DNA of 64,000 nt from positions 18,213 to 82,212 of the forward strand of contig JAFGQI010000049.1 of NCBI GenBank assembly GCA_016935755.1. The letters run 5' to 3'. The notes beneath the pieces were generated by a model that searched no databases, was not told the DNA's origin, and worked only from the letters and a program-made list of their open reading frames with translations. Position numbers and translations under genes: made by a program. The DNA is from Anaerolineales bacterium (lineage in GTDB: Bacteria > Chloroflexota > Anaerolineae > Anaerolineales > UBA4823). Position 1 is the first letter of the stretch. Each line of letters begins with the position of its first letter. Shown in pieces: positions 17,374 through 25,330 of the stretch.

Positions 17374-17478
17374 ACCCGGGCAAGCTACCCGACGGCACCC
17401 AGAATTTCCTCCTTACCGTTGCTTCCTCTCGGACCTGGCGGGGTTCGCAGGTTTCCGCCGCGCCGGACCCACCCGGGC
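17374..17478 (-). ncRNA. ffs: signal recognition particle RNA, small bacterial type (4.5S)
   Basis: RNA of about 105 bases that pairs with Ffh to target nascent membrane and secreted proteins. The conserved apical domain reads CCAGGTCCGAGAGGAAGCAA, close to the universal AGGTCCGGAAGGAAGCAGC core. The 5' end GCCCGGG pairs with the 3' end CCCGGGT through seven base pairs including one G-U, which fixes the limits. A consensus promoter sits just upstream and a terminator just downstream. A + strand open frame covering this stretch is not a gene. Confidence 0.95.
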
Positions 17479-17484
17479 GGGTCA

Positions 17485-17513
17485 AGCATACCTCAGGTAG
17501 GGGGGATTGTCAA
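17485..17513 (-). promoter_or_regulatory. promoter of the SRP RNA gene
   Basis: On the minus strand TTGACA (17508-17513), a 17-base spacer and TATGCT (17485-17490). The predicted start falls at about 17478, exactly the 5' end deduced from pairing of the RNA ends. Confidence 0.85.
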
Positions 17514-17530
17514 TGTCAGGCGCGCCTTGG

Positions 17531-17569
17531 AAACCCCCTGGGGTCTCGCAGACCCCAGGGGGTTTTGTC
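17531..17569 (+). terminator. strong GC-rich hairpin, terminator-like
   Basis: Perfect 15-bp arms (17531-17545 and 17551-17565) around TCGCA, with only a short T run on the + side. It sits between the SRP promoter and the start of the molybdopterin-family gene. It could block read-through into that gene or act as a leader structure; no transcript needing it is obvious. Confidence 0.6.
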
Positions 17570-17574
17570 CAGGT

Positions 17575-17597
17575 GGATATTTAACGATAAAATATCC
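17575..17597. promoter_or_regulatory. inverted repeat before the molybdopterin-family gene
   Basis: GGATATTT (17575-17582) and AAATATCC (17590-17597) are perfect 8-bp arms around seven bases, 18 bases before the ATG at 17615. The AT-rich centre could overlap a -10 element, so an operator is possible. Evidence is the symmetry and position only. Confidence 0.4.
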
Positions 17598-17614
17598 AGT
17601 AGAGATGGTAAAGG

Positions 17615-19606
17615 ATGACTGAGAATAAACCCACACCGGCGAAATCCAGCCTCAGGCTGACCCGCCGCGATTTCCTCAAAATTGCGGGCCTGGGGGCGGC
17701 GCTCAGCGGAGTGCCGCGCTTGATCCGCCGCGAGTCGGGATTGGCTCTATCTGGCGCGAATGCCTCTGTCCTAACCACCTGCGGGGAGTGCCCGGCGGCC
17801 TGCGGCCTGATTGTAAAAACTGTCGAAGGCCGCCCATTCCAAATCGAAGGCAATCCGTCTCACCCGGTCAATCGCGGCAGCCTGTGCCCCCGCAGCCAGG
17901 CCGCTCTGCAGGGCCTGGACAACCTCGAGCGCATCTGCCGTCCGCTGCGCCAGCCCGTGCGCGGCTCAGGCCGCTTTGAGGCTCTGGATTGGAACGCCGC
18001 CCTGCAGGCGGTCAAGAACGCCATGCAAGAATACCGGCCCAGCCAGGTGGCTTTCCTGCTGGGCCTGTTCCCTGATCACCTGTTCGATTTCACCCGCCTG
18101 TTGGCGGGGGCCATGGGCGGCGCGTGCGTGCTGCGCTGCAGTCTGGCGGCGGAATTCGAAGGCCGCCTGGCGCTGATGGATGCCTGCCAGAGGCTCTTCG
18201 GGGCCTCCAAAATACCGCATTTTGATCTGGAAAACGCCGGGGTGATTTTCTCCTTCGGGGCGAACTTGACCGAGAGCTGGCTCTCTCCGGGGGTAAATGC
18301 CCGGCGGAGAGGCGGTTATTTGGTGCAGTTTGAGCCGCGCCGGTCGCTGACTGCCGCCAGCGCGGATGAATGGATATCGATCAGGCCGGGCAGCGAGGCC
18401 GTGCTGGCCCAGGCGCTGGGCAGGCTGGCGGCGGCCCGGCAGGGCGATCTGCCCCCCGCCTTTGCCAGCGTCGATCTCGACCGGGCGGCGCAGCTATCGG
18501 GTCTGCCGCTGAGCGAGATGGAGCGCCAGGCGGGCATTTTCGCCAACGCCTCCCACAAGCTGGCGCTCCCTGGTGGGGTATCTCTGGGCAGCGCCAACGG
18601 CGTCCTGGCGGCGGAAGCCATCCTGTCGCTGAACATCCTGGCAGATAACCTGGGCAAGCCGGGCGGGCTGCACTTCTTGCCAGATTCGCCTGTATACCCG
18701 CAGTACAATAACCGGCCCAGCAGCCTGGAAGAGGTCAATGCCCTGGTCGAGCGCATGCGCGCCGGGCAGGTCAAGGCGCTGTTTTTGCACGGGGTGAACC
18801 CGCTGAAGGACCTGCCCAGACAGCTGGGCTTTGCGCAGGCGCTGGAGCAGGTCGAGCAGGTCATTTTGTTTGCGCCCTGTCTGGATGAAACGGCTGCTCT
18901 GGCGGATGTGGTTCTCCCGGCTCCAACCCCACTGGAATCCTGGGGCTACCAGCGGGCTGGCGCTGCCAGCGACCGCATGGCGCTCTCGGCCTTGCAGCCG
19001 GTGGTCGCCCCACTGGATGGCGCTCGCTCGCCGGTGGATGTGCTGCTGACAGCGGCCCAAATGCTGGGCGGAGGGCTGGCGGCGAGGCTGCCCTTCCGTG
19101 ATGAAGTGGATTTTTTGCGGCAATCTGTGGCGGTTTTGGGCGATCAGGGCGGCATCTATCAGGCCTCCGGGATGCCCTCGTTCTGGGCGCACTGGCTGGA
19201 GTATGGCGGCTGGTGGAAGCAGCAGGCGGAGCTGCTCCCGCCGGTTCCGCAGATCTCCTGGGAGCGGCCCTTGCAGGCGGTCGAGATGCAGCCTGCTGTT
19301 GAAGGCGAGCTGCGCCTGATGCCTTTCCTGGATATGGGTGAAGACAGTGGCGAGAACACCTGGGTAGAGATCCACCCGAGCACGGCTCAGCGGCTGGGGC
19401 TGGGGCAGGGCGAACAAGTCAAGGTCGTCTCCCCTCATGGGGAAATCCAGGCGGTGGTTTCTCTCGATCCCGGCGTCCAGCCTGAATTGATCGCTGTTCC
19501 GCTGGGGCGCGGGGCGAACCCGCTGGATCTGCTCGGCGCAGAGCGCAGCGAGGCCGGGGGGCTGGCCTTTATGGAGACGTGTGTCCGGGTGGCGCCCAGT
19601 AGGTAA
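17615..19606 (+). CDS. Tat-exported molybdopterin oxidoreductase family protein
   Basis: Protein of 663 residues with a twin-arginine signal (TRRDFLKIAG, residues 16-25), so it is folded in the cytoplasm and exported. A 4Fe-4S site follows as Cys56, Cys59, Cys63 and Cys91 (CX2CX3CX27C). The body has the molybdopterin oxidoreductase fold, with FSFGANLTESWLSPGVNARR where the active-site residue would lie; no Cys or Sec ligand is seen. That segment recalls the ActB/QrcB branch, in which the cofactor is often lost. A C-terminal dinucleotide-binding domain (VEIHPSTAQRLGLGQGEQV) closes the chain. No electron-transfer or membrane-anchor subunit flanks it, so its redox partner is unknown. Confidence 0.85.
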   Translation: MTENKPTPAKSSLRLTRRDFLKIAGLGAALSGVPRLIRRESGLALSGANASVLTTCGECPAACGLIVKTVEGRPFQIEGNPSHPVNRGSLCPRSQAALQGLDNLERICRPLRQPVRGSGRFEALDWNAALQAVKNAMQEYRPSQVAFLLGLFPDHLFDFTRLLAGAMGGACVLRCSLAAEFEGRLALMDACQRLFGASKIPHFDLENAGVIFSFGANLTESWLSPGVNARRRGGYLVQFEPRRSLTAASADEWISIRPGSEAVLAQALGRLAAARQGDLPPAFASVDLDRAAQLSGLPLSEMERQAGIFANASHKLALPGGVSLGSANGVLAAEAILSLNILADNLGKPGGLHFLPDSPVYPQYNNRPSSLEEVNALVERMRAGQVKALFLHGVNPLKDLPRQLGFAQALEQVEQVILFAPCLDETAALADVVLPAPTPLESWGYQRAGAASDRMALSALQPVVAPLDGARSPVDVLLTAAQMLGGGLAARLPFRDEVDFLRQSVAVLGDQGGIYQASGMPSFWAHWLEYGGWWKQQAELLPPVPQISWERPLQAVEMQPAVEGELRLMPFLDMGEDSGENTWVEIHPSTAQRLGLGQGEQVKVVSPHGEIQAVVSLDPGVQPELIAVPLGRGANPLDLLGAERSEAGGLAFMETCVRVAPSR

Positions 19607-19698
19607 AGACGCCCGTTGGCGCAGGCGGGCAAGGGGCGGGAATCTTATTAAATCAAGAGCGGTAAAGTCATCGGGGAGAAGTGCTGGTTACACGAGCT

Positions 19699-20193
19699 TT
19701 ATTTTGCCGATTCTTCACCCGCCAATGCCAAAATGCGGTGGCGAATGTCATCAGATATCCACATGCCACTTTTATTCAAATGATCCACGTAGGGTTCAAT
19801 ACGAGCGGTAAGCCCTTGTGCTTTGGCTTCCAGTAAGATCTTTAATGTTCCCCATACTGTTAGACCTGCGGCTTGAGCTGTTCGACGAGCTAATAGATCA
19901 TCCAATAAAAGAATAGACCTTGGGTTTTCAAGCGCCAGAGCCATTGCGGCAAGTTCGCCCGGTCCTAAATCCAAAGCCAACCATTCAGAAGGCATAGCGT
20001 GAGGGTTTTTTATGTGCAACCATTGGTACTCAGAAGGATTAGGCACATCATAACCTTTTTGTTGGCCCTCATTCAGTTCTATCGTTATGGCTGTGGGTAC
20101 CCAAACTCTATCGAATAATTTAGGAAGCCAGTCTATGATACCAATGCGATAGAGATAGAGCAAAGGTGAAGTATTACTAATCGCTTCAGGCAT
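19699..20193 (-). CDS. DUF3368 PIN-like toxin
   Basis: Protein of about 164 residues of the DUF3368 family, a branch of the PIN-domain nucleases that cleave RNA. Acidic residues of the PIN type are placed as expected: SNTSPLLYL at the start, LGPGELAAMALA in the middle and LLLDDLLARRTA later. The first position, usually Asp, reads Asn in AISNTSP, as is common in DUF3368. I chose the ATG at 20193, which overlaps the UPF0175 gene by 8 bp; the open frame extends to 20211. The pair forms a type II toxin-antitoxin-like module. Confidence 0.82.
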   Translation of the reverse strand: MPEAISNTSPLLYLYRIGIIDWLPKLFDRVWVPTAITIELNEGQQKGYDVPNPSEYQWLHIKNPHAMPSEWLALDLGPGELAAMALALENPRSILLLDDLLARRTAQAAGLTVWGTLKILLEAKAQGLTARIEPYVDHLNKSGMWISDDIRHRILALAGEESAK

Positions 20194-20437
20194 GTTGGCT
20201 TTCCAATTCAATCAACTCAGATTGGAGTGGAAAAACCATGTAGCGCCCTAAACTCAACAGAAACTCCACACGGGGCATCCCTGCAAGTTCGGCAGCACGA
20301 CCGGAAGATAGTCGCCCCAATTCATACAGCTTTACCGCTGCTAAAATCCTTAATTCACGCGCAAAAGACACTTCATCTGTTTTTTCTGCTAGAAGCACCT
20401 TTTCGGGAATTTCGAGAATAACTTGTCGCGCGCCCAT
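20186..20437 (-). CDS. UPF0175 family antitoxin-like protein
   Basis: Small protein of 83 residues with the UPF0175 pattern: a short strand (VILEIPEKVL), then a helix-turn-helix-like core (ARELRILAAVKLYELGRLSSGRAAELAGMP) and VEFLLSLGRY. UPF0175 proteins lie beside DUF3368 genes, which they are thought to neutralise. AGGAGG precedes the ATG. The 3' end overlaps the DUF3368 start, so the two are coupled, in the usual antitoxin-first order. Confidence 0.85.
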   Translation of the reverse strand: MGARQVILEIPEKVLLAEKTDEVSFARELRILAAVKLYELGRLSSGRAAELAGMPRVEFLLSLGRYMVFPLQSELIELESQHA

Positions 20438-20510
20438 AACGTCCTCCTGATATTATTGTACACTGTTTTGACCTGATTGATGTATAAAATTCACTGTTGG
20501 TCAGGCCGCC

Positions 20511-20777
20511 TTACGCGACCTCAGACTCCGCCTTTCGCCAAAAATCTTCATGGCCTAAACCTTGTCCATCTCGAACCTGCTGCTCAGCGAGATCAAGAAT
20601 GCTCTGAAATTTAGGGGAATAAGCTAACAACAGACGCTCAATTTCATCTTCATCTGTAATGGACAGAAGCACGGCCACAGGTTTGCCATTTTTAGTAACA
20701 ATGACAGGACCCTGCGCGCTTGATTTTAGATAGCTGCTGAATTTCGCCTTTACATCTGCAACGGATGCTATTCTCAT
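20511..20777 (-). CDS. Phd/YefM family antitoxin
   Basis: Protein of 88 residues of the Phd/YefM antitoxin family: ASVADVKAKFSSYL at the N-terminus and GPVIVTKNGKPVAVLLSI, the DNA-binding core. The C-terminal tail, which would bind the toxin, is acidic and helical. GAGGAGGT precedes the ATG, and the start overlaps the stop of a toxin remnant as ATGA, so the toxin gene came first in this module. The toxin is truncated, so the antitoxin is now probably an orphan. Confidence 0.85.
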   Translation of the reverse strand: MRIASVADVKAKFSSYLKSSAQGPVIVTKNGKPVAVLLSITDEDEIERLLLAYSPKFQSILDLAEQQVRDGQGLGHEDFWRKAESEVA

Positions 20778-20961
20778 ATTTCGACCTCCTCGCCGCCAAT
20801 AAAGAGACGCCCTTCTACTTTCTCGCCTAACGCCAATATCACTACCTGTTCTTGGTCAGATTCAACTCGATAAAACGCCCGGAAACGATTATTGGGGCCA
20901 AAACGAAGCTCCCAAAACAAAATGGCGCAGCCGCTGCAGCACCGCAGAGGATGCTGTAACG
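20774..20961 (-). pseudogene. RelE/HigB-like toxin, 5'-truncated remnant
   Basis: Reading from about 20961, the frame gives WELRFGPNNRFRAFYR, then a VVILALGEK strand and RLFIGGEEVEI before a stop overlapping the antitoxin start. These are the C-terminal strands of RelE-superfamily toxins. The N-terminal half is missing: a stop codon lies in frame a few codons upstream and the sequence runs into the tRNA-Ser 3' end at 20979. No good start codon is present, so the toxin is probably dead. Confidence 0.7.
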
Positions 20962-20978
20962 ATTGCCGCCATTTTTAT

Positions 20979-21068
20979 TGGCGGAGAGGGAGGGATTTGA
21001 ACCCTCGTTCCCTTTCGGGAAACACGCTCTCCAGGCGTGCGCGCTAGGCCAGACTACGCGACCTCTCC
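20979..21068 (-). tRNA. tRNA-Ser (GGA)
   Basis: Folds as a class II tRNA with acceptor GGAGAGG paired to CCTCTCC, anticodon loop CTGGAGA (anticodon GGA), the long variable arm typical of serine (GTTTCCCGAAAGGGAAC) and a T-arm with GGTTCAAATCC. The CCA end is encoded at 20979-20981. A toxin-antitoxin remnant begins within about 20 bases of the 3' end. Confidence 0.97.
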
Positions 21069-21171
21069 AAAAAAGATATTTCATTTGCCAGGCGGTTTGA
21101 CCCGCAGGCGTCCAGCATTATACTACAGAAAATAAAAGAATAGAAATAGTTGCTCGCCATCTGGCGGGCAG

Positions 21172-22062
21172 CTATTCCACATTGGCAGTGGGATGCCGTT
21201 TTACATACAGAAACATGGCCTCGTCCCAGTCGCGCTTGAAGCCGGTTTGGCTCAAGATGGGCAGCAGTTCAGGATGCAGCGGCGCCATCCACCCGGCTTG
21301 CTTGCGCTCCAGCGAACCAGCCAGGCGGCGGAAATCCAGCAGACACTCCGCCAGCTGGTTTGGGCTGCAGGCGATGCATTGAATATATGGGATGGGGGGT
21401 CCTTCCTCATCCTCGTCATCCCAGGTCGAGAGCAAGCCCTCCCGCCCGCGCCACCACCAGGCCCGGCCAGCCTGGATCGTATCTGCCAGGTAGACCTCCC
21501 GCGGCGGGGCCATGCGCCAGCCCAGTTCCAGCATCCCGGCTGAGAACATCAGAGATGGGCTTTGCCGGATAAATTCGAGCGCTGTCACTAAATCAGCTCC
21601 CGTGAGGCCGGTAAAAACAGCCTCGGGCAGGGGTTCATCCAGAGCCGGGGCAATGAAAAAACTGATCTCGAGCATCTTTTGGAAACCCTGCTTTTGGCAC
21701 AGATGGTGGACTTCCTGGCGGAAAGAGGCTGTGGTCAGGCGCACAGTTCCACTGCCATGCCGCAGCCAGTAGCTGGTCAGATATTCGTGCAGCTGAGAGG
21801 CGATGCCGCGCCCTTCAAACTCGGGATGGACGCGCATCCCTTCCATCCACCAGTCCTCGCTGGAGAGGCGAGCCAGATGAGCCAGGCCCAGCACCCGGCC
21901 TTCGTGCTCGGCGACCACCAGCAAGCCCTGTGAATCGACCAGCCAGCCTTCCCAGGCATGCGGGACGTAATCGTCGCCATCCCAGATGTTCCTGGTCAGA
22001 TCGAGCATGTCCGCCTTATCGCTTTGGCGCGCCCGGCGCAGGGTGACTGGCAGCCTTTCCAT
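21172..22062 (-). CDS. GNAT family N-acetyltransferase
   Basis: Protein of about 296 residues. The N-terminal 150 residues form a GNAT domain: RRARQSDKADMLDLTRNIW, LLVVAEHEGRVLGLAHLA, MEGMRVHPEFEGRGIASQL, where RGIASQL is the acetyl-CoA pyrophosphate-binding loop, and a VHHLCQKQGF strand. The C-terminal half is less clear and may be a second, worn GNAT fold. I chose the ATG at 22062, ten bases after the beta-glucosidase stop; the open frame runs back to 22140 inside that gene. The acceptor substrate is unknown. Confidence 0.85.
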   Translation of the reverse strand: MERLPVTLRRARQSDKADMLDLTRNIWDGDDYVPHAWEGWLVDSQGLLVVAEHEGRVLGLAHLARLSSEDWWMEGMRVHPEFEGRGIASQLHEYLTSYWLRHGSGTVRLTTASFRQEVHHLCQKQGFQKMLEISFFIAPALDEPLPEAVFTGLTGADLVTALEFIRQSPSLMFSAGMLELGWRMAPPREVYLADTIQAGRAWWWRGREGLLSTWDDEDEEGPPIPYIQCIACSPNQLAECLLDFRRLAGSLERKQAGWMAPLHPELLPILSQTGFKRDWDEAMFLYVKRHPTANVE

Positions 22063-22072
22063 AAGCCTTATC

Positions 22073-23401
22073 TTAATTCGGGAACATGCTCTCAAACAAA
22101 GCCGGGGCGTAGCGGGCGACCATCTCGGATGAGATGCCATTCTCCCGGCAAATCTCGGCGAACAGGTCGGCGCTGGGGCGCGTGAGGCGCGTCTGGGTCT
22201 CTACGTCCAGCCCCCACAGCCCAAAGCGCTGCGTCCAGCCGCGCTCCCATTCGAAGTTATCCACCAACGACCAGTGGAAGTACCCCTTCACCGGGAAGTT
22301 AAAATTGACCGCTTTCCAGACCTGGTGCAGGTGTTGGATGATGTAGCGCGGCCTCAGGCTGTCTTGCGAGTCTTCCACCCCGTTTTCGGTGATCAGGATG
22401 GGCAGTTCGAAACGCATGCCCCATTTGAGCGCCTTGAACAGCCCTTCGGGGTCATTGGCGATGAAACCCGTCTCGCTCAATTCGGCCTGGGGGTGGAAGG
22501 AGCGCTGCCCGAACATCTCCCCGGCTTTCAGCAGGTTGAAAGCCACATATTCCTGTGTATAGTAGTTGATGCCCAGAAAATCCTGGGTGCCCCGCGCCTC
22601 TGGGATATGCCTGGAGACGACTGGCAGGCGCAGCACACCGCTTACCAGGGCTTCGGGAAAGAGATCGTTGAACAGGCGCGACTGCATGCCGGCGGCAAAC
22701 CGATCCAGCGGGGACCAGGTCTTTGACGGCAGCAGGCCGCGATACTGGAACGCCAGGCCCACCCTGGCAGTGGGCTGGATTTTGTGAATGGCCTGGTATG
22801 CCAGGGCGTGGGCGCGGATCATGTTGACCGTCGCCCGGTACATCGCCCCCAGATCGGTTTTGCCGGGGGGAAAGACCCCCATGACATAGGCATTGGTCAC
22901 CAGTACGTTTGGCTCGTTGATCGTCACCCACAGGTTGACATACTCGCGCAGCGCCTCGACCACCTTGTTGACGAAGGGGATGAAATAATCAACCACTTTT
23001 TCATTTTCCCAGCCGCCCATTTCACTGAGCCAGAGCGGATCACTGAAATGGTGCAGTGTTACCAGCGGCGTCATGCCTCGCTCCGTCAGGCCGCGCATCA
23101 TCTCGCGATAGCGATCCAGGGCGTTCTCATCCCAGCGGTCGGGGGCAGGTTGGATGCGGCTCCATTCGACCGACATGCGGTGGGCGTTATGGCCGGCTTC
23201 GGCGGCGCGATCGAAATCCTCGCGCCAGCGCCCATTCCACCAATCGCAGGCCAGCCCGGACTTCTGACCCTGGATGATGCGGCCTTCTTCCTGTTCCCAG
23301 GCCCACCAGTTGTTGTTGGTATTGTTGCCCTCCACCTGGTGCGCTGCGGTGGCTGCACCCCACAGGAAGCCGCGTGGAAAATGAAAAGTTGCTTGCGCCA
23401 T
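22073..23401 (-). CDS. beta-glucosidase, glycoside hydrolase family 1
   Basis: Retaining exo-glycosidase of 442 residues that cleaves beta-linked glucosides or galactosides. GH1 marks: N-terminal FPRGFLWGAATAAHQVEG, the acid/base Glu163 in TINEPN, the nucleophile Glu339 in LITENG, and the C-terminal WSLVDNFEWERGW substrate-binding block. No signal peptide, so it acts in the cytoplasm on imported oligosaccharides. Length is typical. It is followed after ten bases by the acetyltransferase gene and faces the thiolase gene across an intergenic region with two inverted repeats that could hold a sugar-responsive operator. Confidence 0.96.
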   Translation of the reverse strand: MAQATFHFPRGFLWGAATAAHQVEGNNTNNNWWAWEQEEGRIIQGQKSGLACDWWNGRWREDFDRAAEAGHNAHRMSVEWSRIQPAPDRWDENALDRYREMMRGLTERGMTPLVTLHHFSDPLWLSEMGGWENEKVVDYFIPFVNKVVEALREYVNLWVTINEPNVLVTNAYVMGVFPPGKTDLGAMYRATVNMIRAHALAYQAIHKIQPTARVGLAFQYRGLLPSKTWSPLDRFAAGMQSRLFNDLFPEALVSGVLRLPVVSRHIPEARGTQDFLGINYYTQEYVAFNLLKAGEMFGQRSFHPQAELSETGFIANDPEGLFKALKWGMRFELPILITENGVEDSQDSLRPRYIIQHLHQVWKAVNFNFPVKGYFHWSLVDNFEWERGWTQRFGLWGLDVETQTRLTRPSADLFAEICRENGISSEMVARYAPALFESMFPN

Positions 23402-23492
23402 GGTTTGCTCCTCGAGATCCAGATTCTTCCCCGTAATTATAGCCCACCCTTTGCGCTGCGGCGTGAATTTGACCTGGTTGCTAAGAAATTTG

Positions 23493-23548
23493 GGTATTTA
23501 GGCGGACTATACCCGTCCAAATACCACCATCCATCTACTTTGTGGTAT
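23493..23548. promoter_or_regulatory. overlapping inverted repeats between beta-glucosidase and thiolase genes
   Basis: GGTATTT (23493-23499) pairs with AAATACC (23519-23525), with further matched bases inside (GGCGG against CCCGTCC). ATACCAC (23521-23527) pairs with GTGGTAT (23542-23548). Both share the half-site GGTAT. They lie in the divergent control region of the two genes, 40 to 95 bases before the thiolase start, and look like operator half-sites. No regulator gene is adjacent. Confidence 0.45.
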
Positions 23549-23587
23549 CCTATGGGTGTTTCACTTCAGGACAAGAAAGCAGGTCAT

Positions 23588-24724
23588 ATGAGCGAGGTAT
23601 TTATTATTGCTGCTGTGCGCACTCCGGCGGGCATTGGAAAAGCCAACGGCGCCCTGGCTCCGTTGGCCCCAGTCGACTTAACCGCCATGGTGATGGCGGA
23701 AGTGGTCCGGCGTGCCGGAGTTGAGCCGGGCCAGATCGAAGATGTTATCTGGGGTGTGGTCACTCCGGTGGGTGACCAGGGGGCTAACCTGGCCCGACTG
23801 GGGGCGCTCAAGGCTGGCCTCCCCGCCCATGTGCCAGCCGTAACACTCAACCGGATGTGTGGTTCCAGCCAGCAGGCGGTTCATTTTGCCGCTCAGGCCA
23901 TCCTGGCAGGGGACATGGATCTGATTGTGGCAGGTGGAACCGAGGTGATGTCGCACCAGCCGATTGGCGCGGATTACCCTGCACAATGGCCTGAAGATTT
24001 TCCATATCAACTGGTGCATCAGGGCGTCAGCGCGGAGATGATGGTTGACAAATGGTCTCTGACGCGCGAAGAGATGGATGATTTCGCTTATCAGAGCCAC
24101 CTGCGCGCCATGCATGCGATTCAAAGCGGTTATTTTACCAGCCAGATCCTGCCGGTCAGGCGTCCGGATGGTGTGGTCGTGGCGATCGATGAAGGTGTGC
24201 GCATGCCGCCAGACCGTGAGAAGATGAGGGCGCTCAGACCAGCCTTCAAGCCGGATGGGAAAATCACCGCCGCCAATGCCAGCCAGATCAGCGATGGCTC
24301 AGCCGCGCTGCTGTTGGCTTCACCGCGGGCGGTGGGCCGCTACAACCTGACCCCCATGGCCTCCATATTTGCCCGCCAGGTGATCGGCTCGGATCCGGTC
24401 TTGATGCTGGATGGCCCCATCGCAGCCACGCAGCTTCTGCTGAAACGGGCGGGTTTGTCCCTCGAAGAGATAGATATTTTCGAGATCAATGAGGCTTTTG
24501 CTTCGGTTCTGCTGGCCTGGGCCAGGGAGATGCACCTGTCTGATCTGGAACGGGTCAATCCCAATGGCGGGGCTATCGCTCTTGGACATCCGGTTGGGGC
24601 GACGGGGGCGATGTTGATGACCCGGCTGGTGTATGAGCTGCAGCGCAGCGGGAAACGTTATGGATTGCAGGCCATGTGCACCGGCCAAGGCCAGGCTACG
24701 GCTACTATCATCGAACGCGTATGA
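23588..24724 (+). CDS. thiolase (acetyl-CoA acetyltransferase family)
   Basis: Cytoplasmic enzyme of 378 residues that condenses or cleaves acyl-CoA. The acylated Cys lies in LNRMCGSSQQAV, the C-terminal His motif in GGAIALGHPVGATGAM and the second catalytic Cys in MCTGQGQATA; NEAFA is also intact. The N-terminal VRTPAGIGKANGAL fits the family. The start is the ATG at 23588; the same frame is open far upstream across the antisense of the beta-glucosidase gene, which is not coding. The 3' end overlaps folK by ATGA. Whether it serves beta-oxidation or acetoacetyl-CoA synthesis cannot be told. Confidence 0.93.
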   Translation: MSEVFIIAAVRTPAGIGKANGALAPLAPVDLTAMVMAEVVRRAGVEPGQIEDVIWGVVTPVGDQGANLARLGALKAGLPAHVPAVTLNRMCGSSQQAVHFAAQAILAGDMDLIVAGGTEVMSHQPIGADYPAQWPEDFPYQLVHQGVSAEMMVDKWSLTREEMDDFAYQSHLRAMHAIQSGYFTSQILPVRRPDGVVVAIDEGVRMPPDREKMRALRPAFKPDGKITAANASQISDGSAALLLASPRAVGRYNLTPMASIFARQVIGSDPVLMLDGPIAATQLLLKRAGLSLEEIDIFEINEAFASVLLAWAREMHLSDLERVNPNGGAIALGHPVGATGAMLMTRLVYELQRSGKRYGLQAMCTGQGQATATIIERV

Positions 24725-25218
24725 GTTCGCGCCCATATCTGGCCTTAGGGAGCAACCTGGGCGACCGGGCTGCTAATCTGCAGGCGGCTTTGTCTGGCAT
24801 GCCTCCAGATGTGCGCGTTTTAGCCAGTTCCCCTGTCTATGAAACGCCCCCCTGGGGAGTTCTCGACCAGCCGGCCTTTCTAAACCAGGCTGCATGGGTG
24901 GAAACGGATCTTTCACCACGCCAACTGCTGGTTTTTCTCAAGGAACTTGAACGAAAACTCGGCCGGTCGAAGACAGTGCGCTATGGGCCGCGCCAGATCG
25001 ATCTGGATATTCTGTTTTTTGATGACCTGATCCTGGAAGCAAATGATCTGGTCATCCCGCATCCCCGTCTGGCGGAGCGGGCTTTTGTGCTGGCGCCGCT
25101 GGCTGATCTGGCCCCAGACCTGGTACACCCGCTCCTGGGGAAAACCGTGCGGCAATTATTGGCCCTGGCAGACTGCACAGGCGTTGAACTGTACCATCCA
25201 GGCCAATCGCTTCCTTAA
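24721..25218 (+). CDS. folK: 2-amino-4-hydroxy-6-hydroxymethyldihydropteridine diphosphokinase
   Basis: Transfers pyrophosphate from ATP to 6-hydroxymethyl-7,8-dihydropterin in folate synthesis. Family motifs: YLALGSNLGDR at the N-terminus, VYETPPWG, LLVFLKELERKLGR and the signature YGPRQIDLDILFFDD. The protein has 165 residues, normal for a single-domain FolK. The ATG overlaps the thiolase stop as ATGA. folP follows after about 110 bases, so two consecutive folate steps are encoded here; no other folate gene is in the window. Confidence 0.96.
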   Translation: MSSRPYLALGSNLGDRAANLQAALSGMPPDVRVLASSPVYETPPWGVLDQPAFLNQAAWVETDLSPRQLLVFLKELERKLGRSKTVRYGPRQIDLDILFFDDLILEANDLVIPHPRLAERAFVLAPLADLAPDLVHPLLGKTVRQLLALADCTGVELYHPGQSLP

Positions 25219-25234
25219 TAGCTGATAAATTTTT

Positions 25235-25302
25235 CTGGCGCCTGGATATTCTCGGGTAGAATCTATGCGCCAGCCATCGGTCATGTCCTTGCGATATGAC
25301 CG
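25235..25302 (+). promoter_or_regulatory. leader region of folP with two inverted repeats
   Basis: CTGGCGC (25235-25241) pairs with GCGCCAG (25267-25273) and CGGTCAT (25278-25284) pairs with ATGACCG (25296-25302). A TAGAAT at 25257-25262 could be a -10 element. The second hairpin lies about 30 bases before the folP start and would be in the leader transcript. It does not match a riboswitch class I recognise. Confidence 0.35.
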
Positions 25303-25330
25303 GTGAAATGTCTGTCACATGAGGCAATCT

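Noticed and set aside
17419..17622. Open frame of 67 codons over the SRP RNA
   Set aside because: It runs antisense to a well-supported SRP RNA with its own promoter and matching end pairing, and has no ribosome site. Spurious proteins are often annotated over SRP RNA genes.
20842..21084. 80-codon minus frame over tRNA-Ser
   Set aside because: Overlaps the tRNA and is in a different frame from the toxin remnant; no family pattern.
22784..23587. 268-codon N-terminal extension of the thiolase frame
   Set aside because: It is the antisense of the beta-glucosidase gene, and a normal thiolase N-terminus begins at the ATG at 23588.
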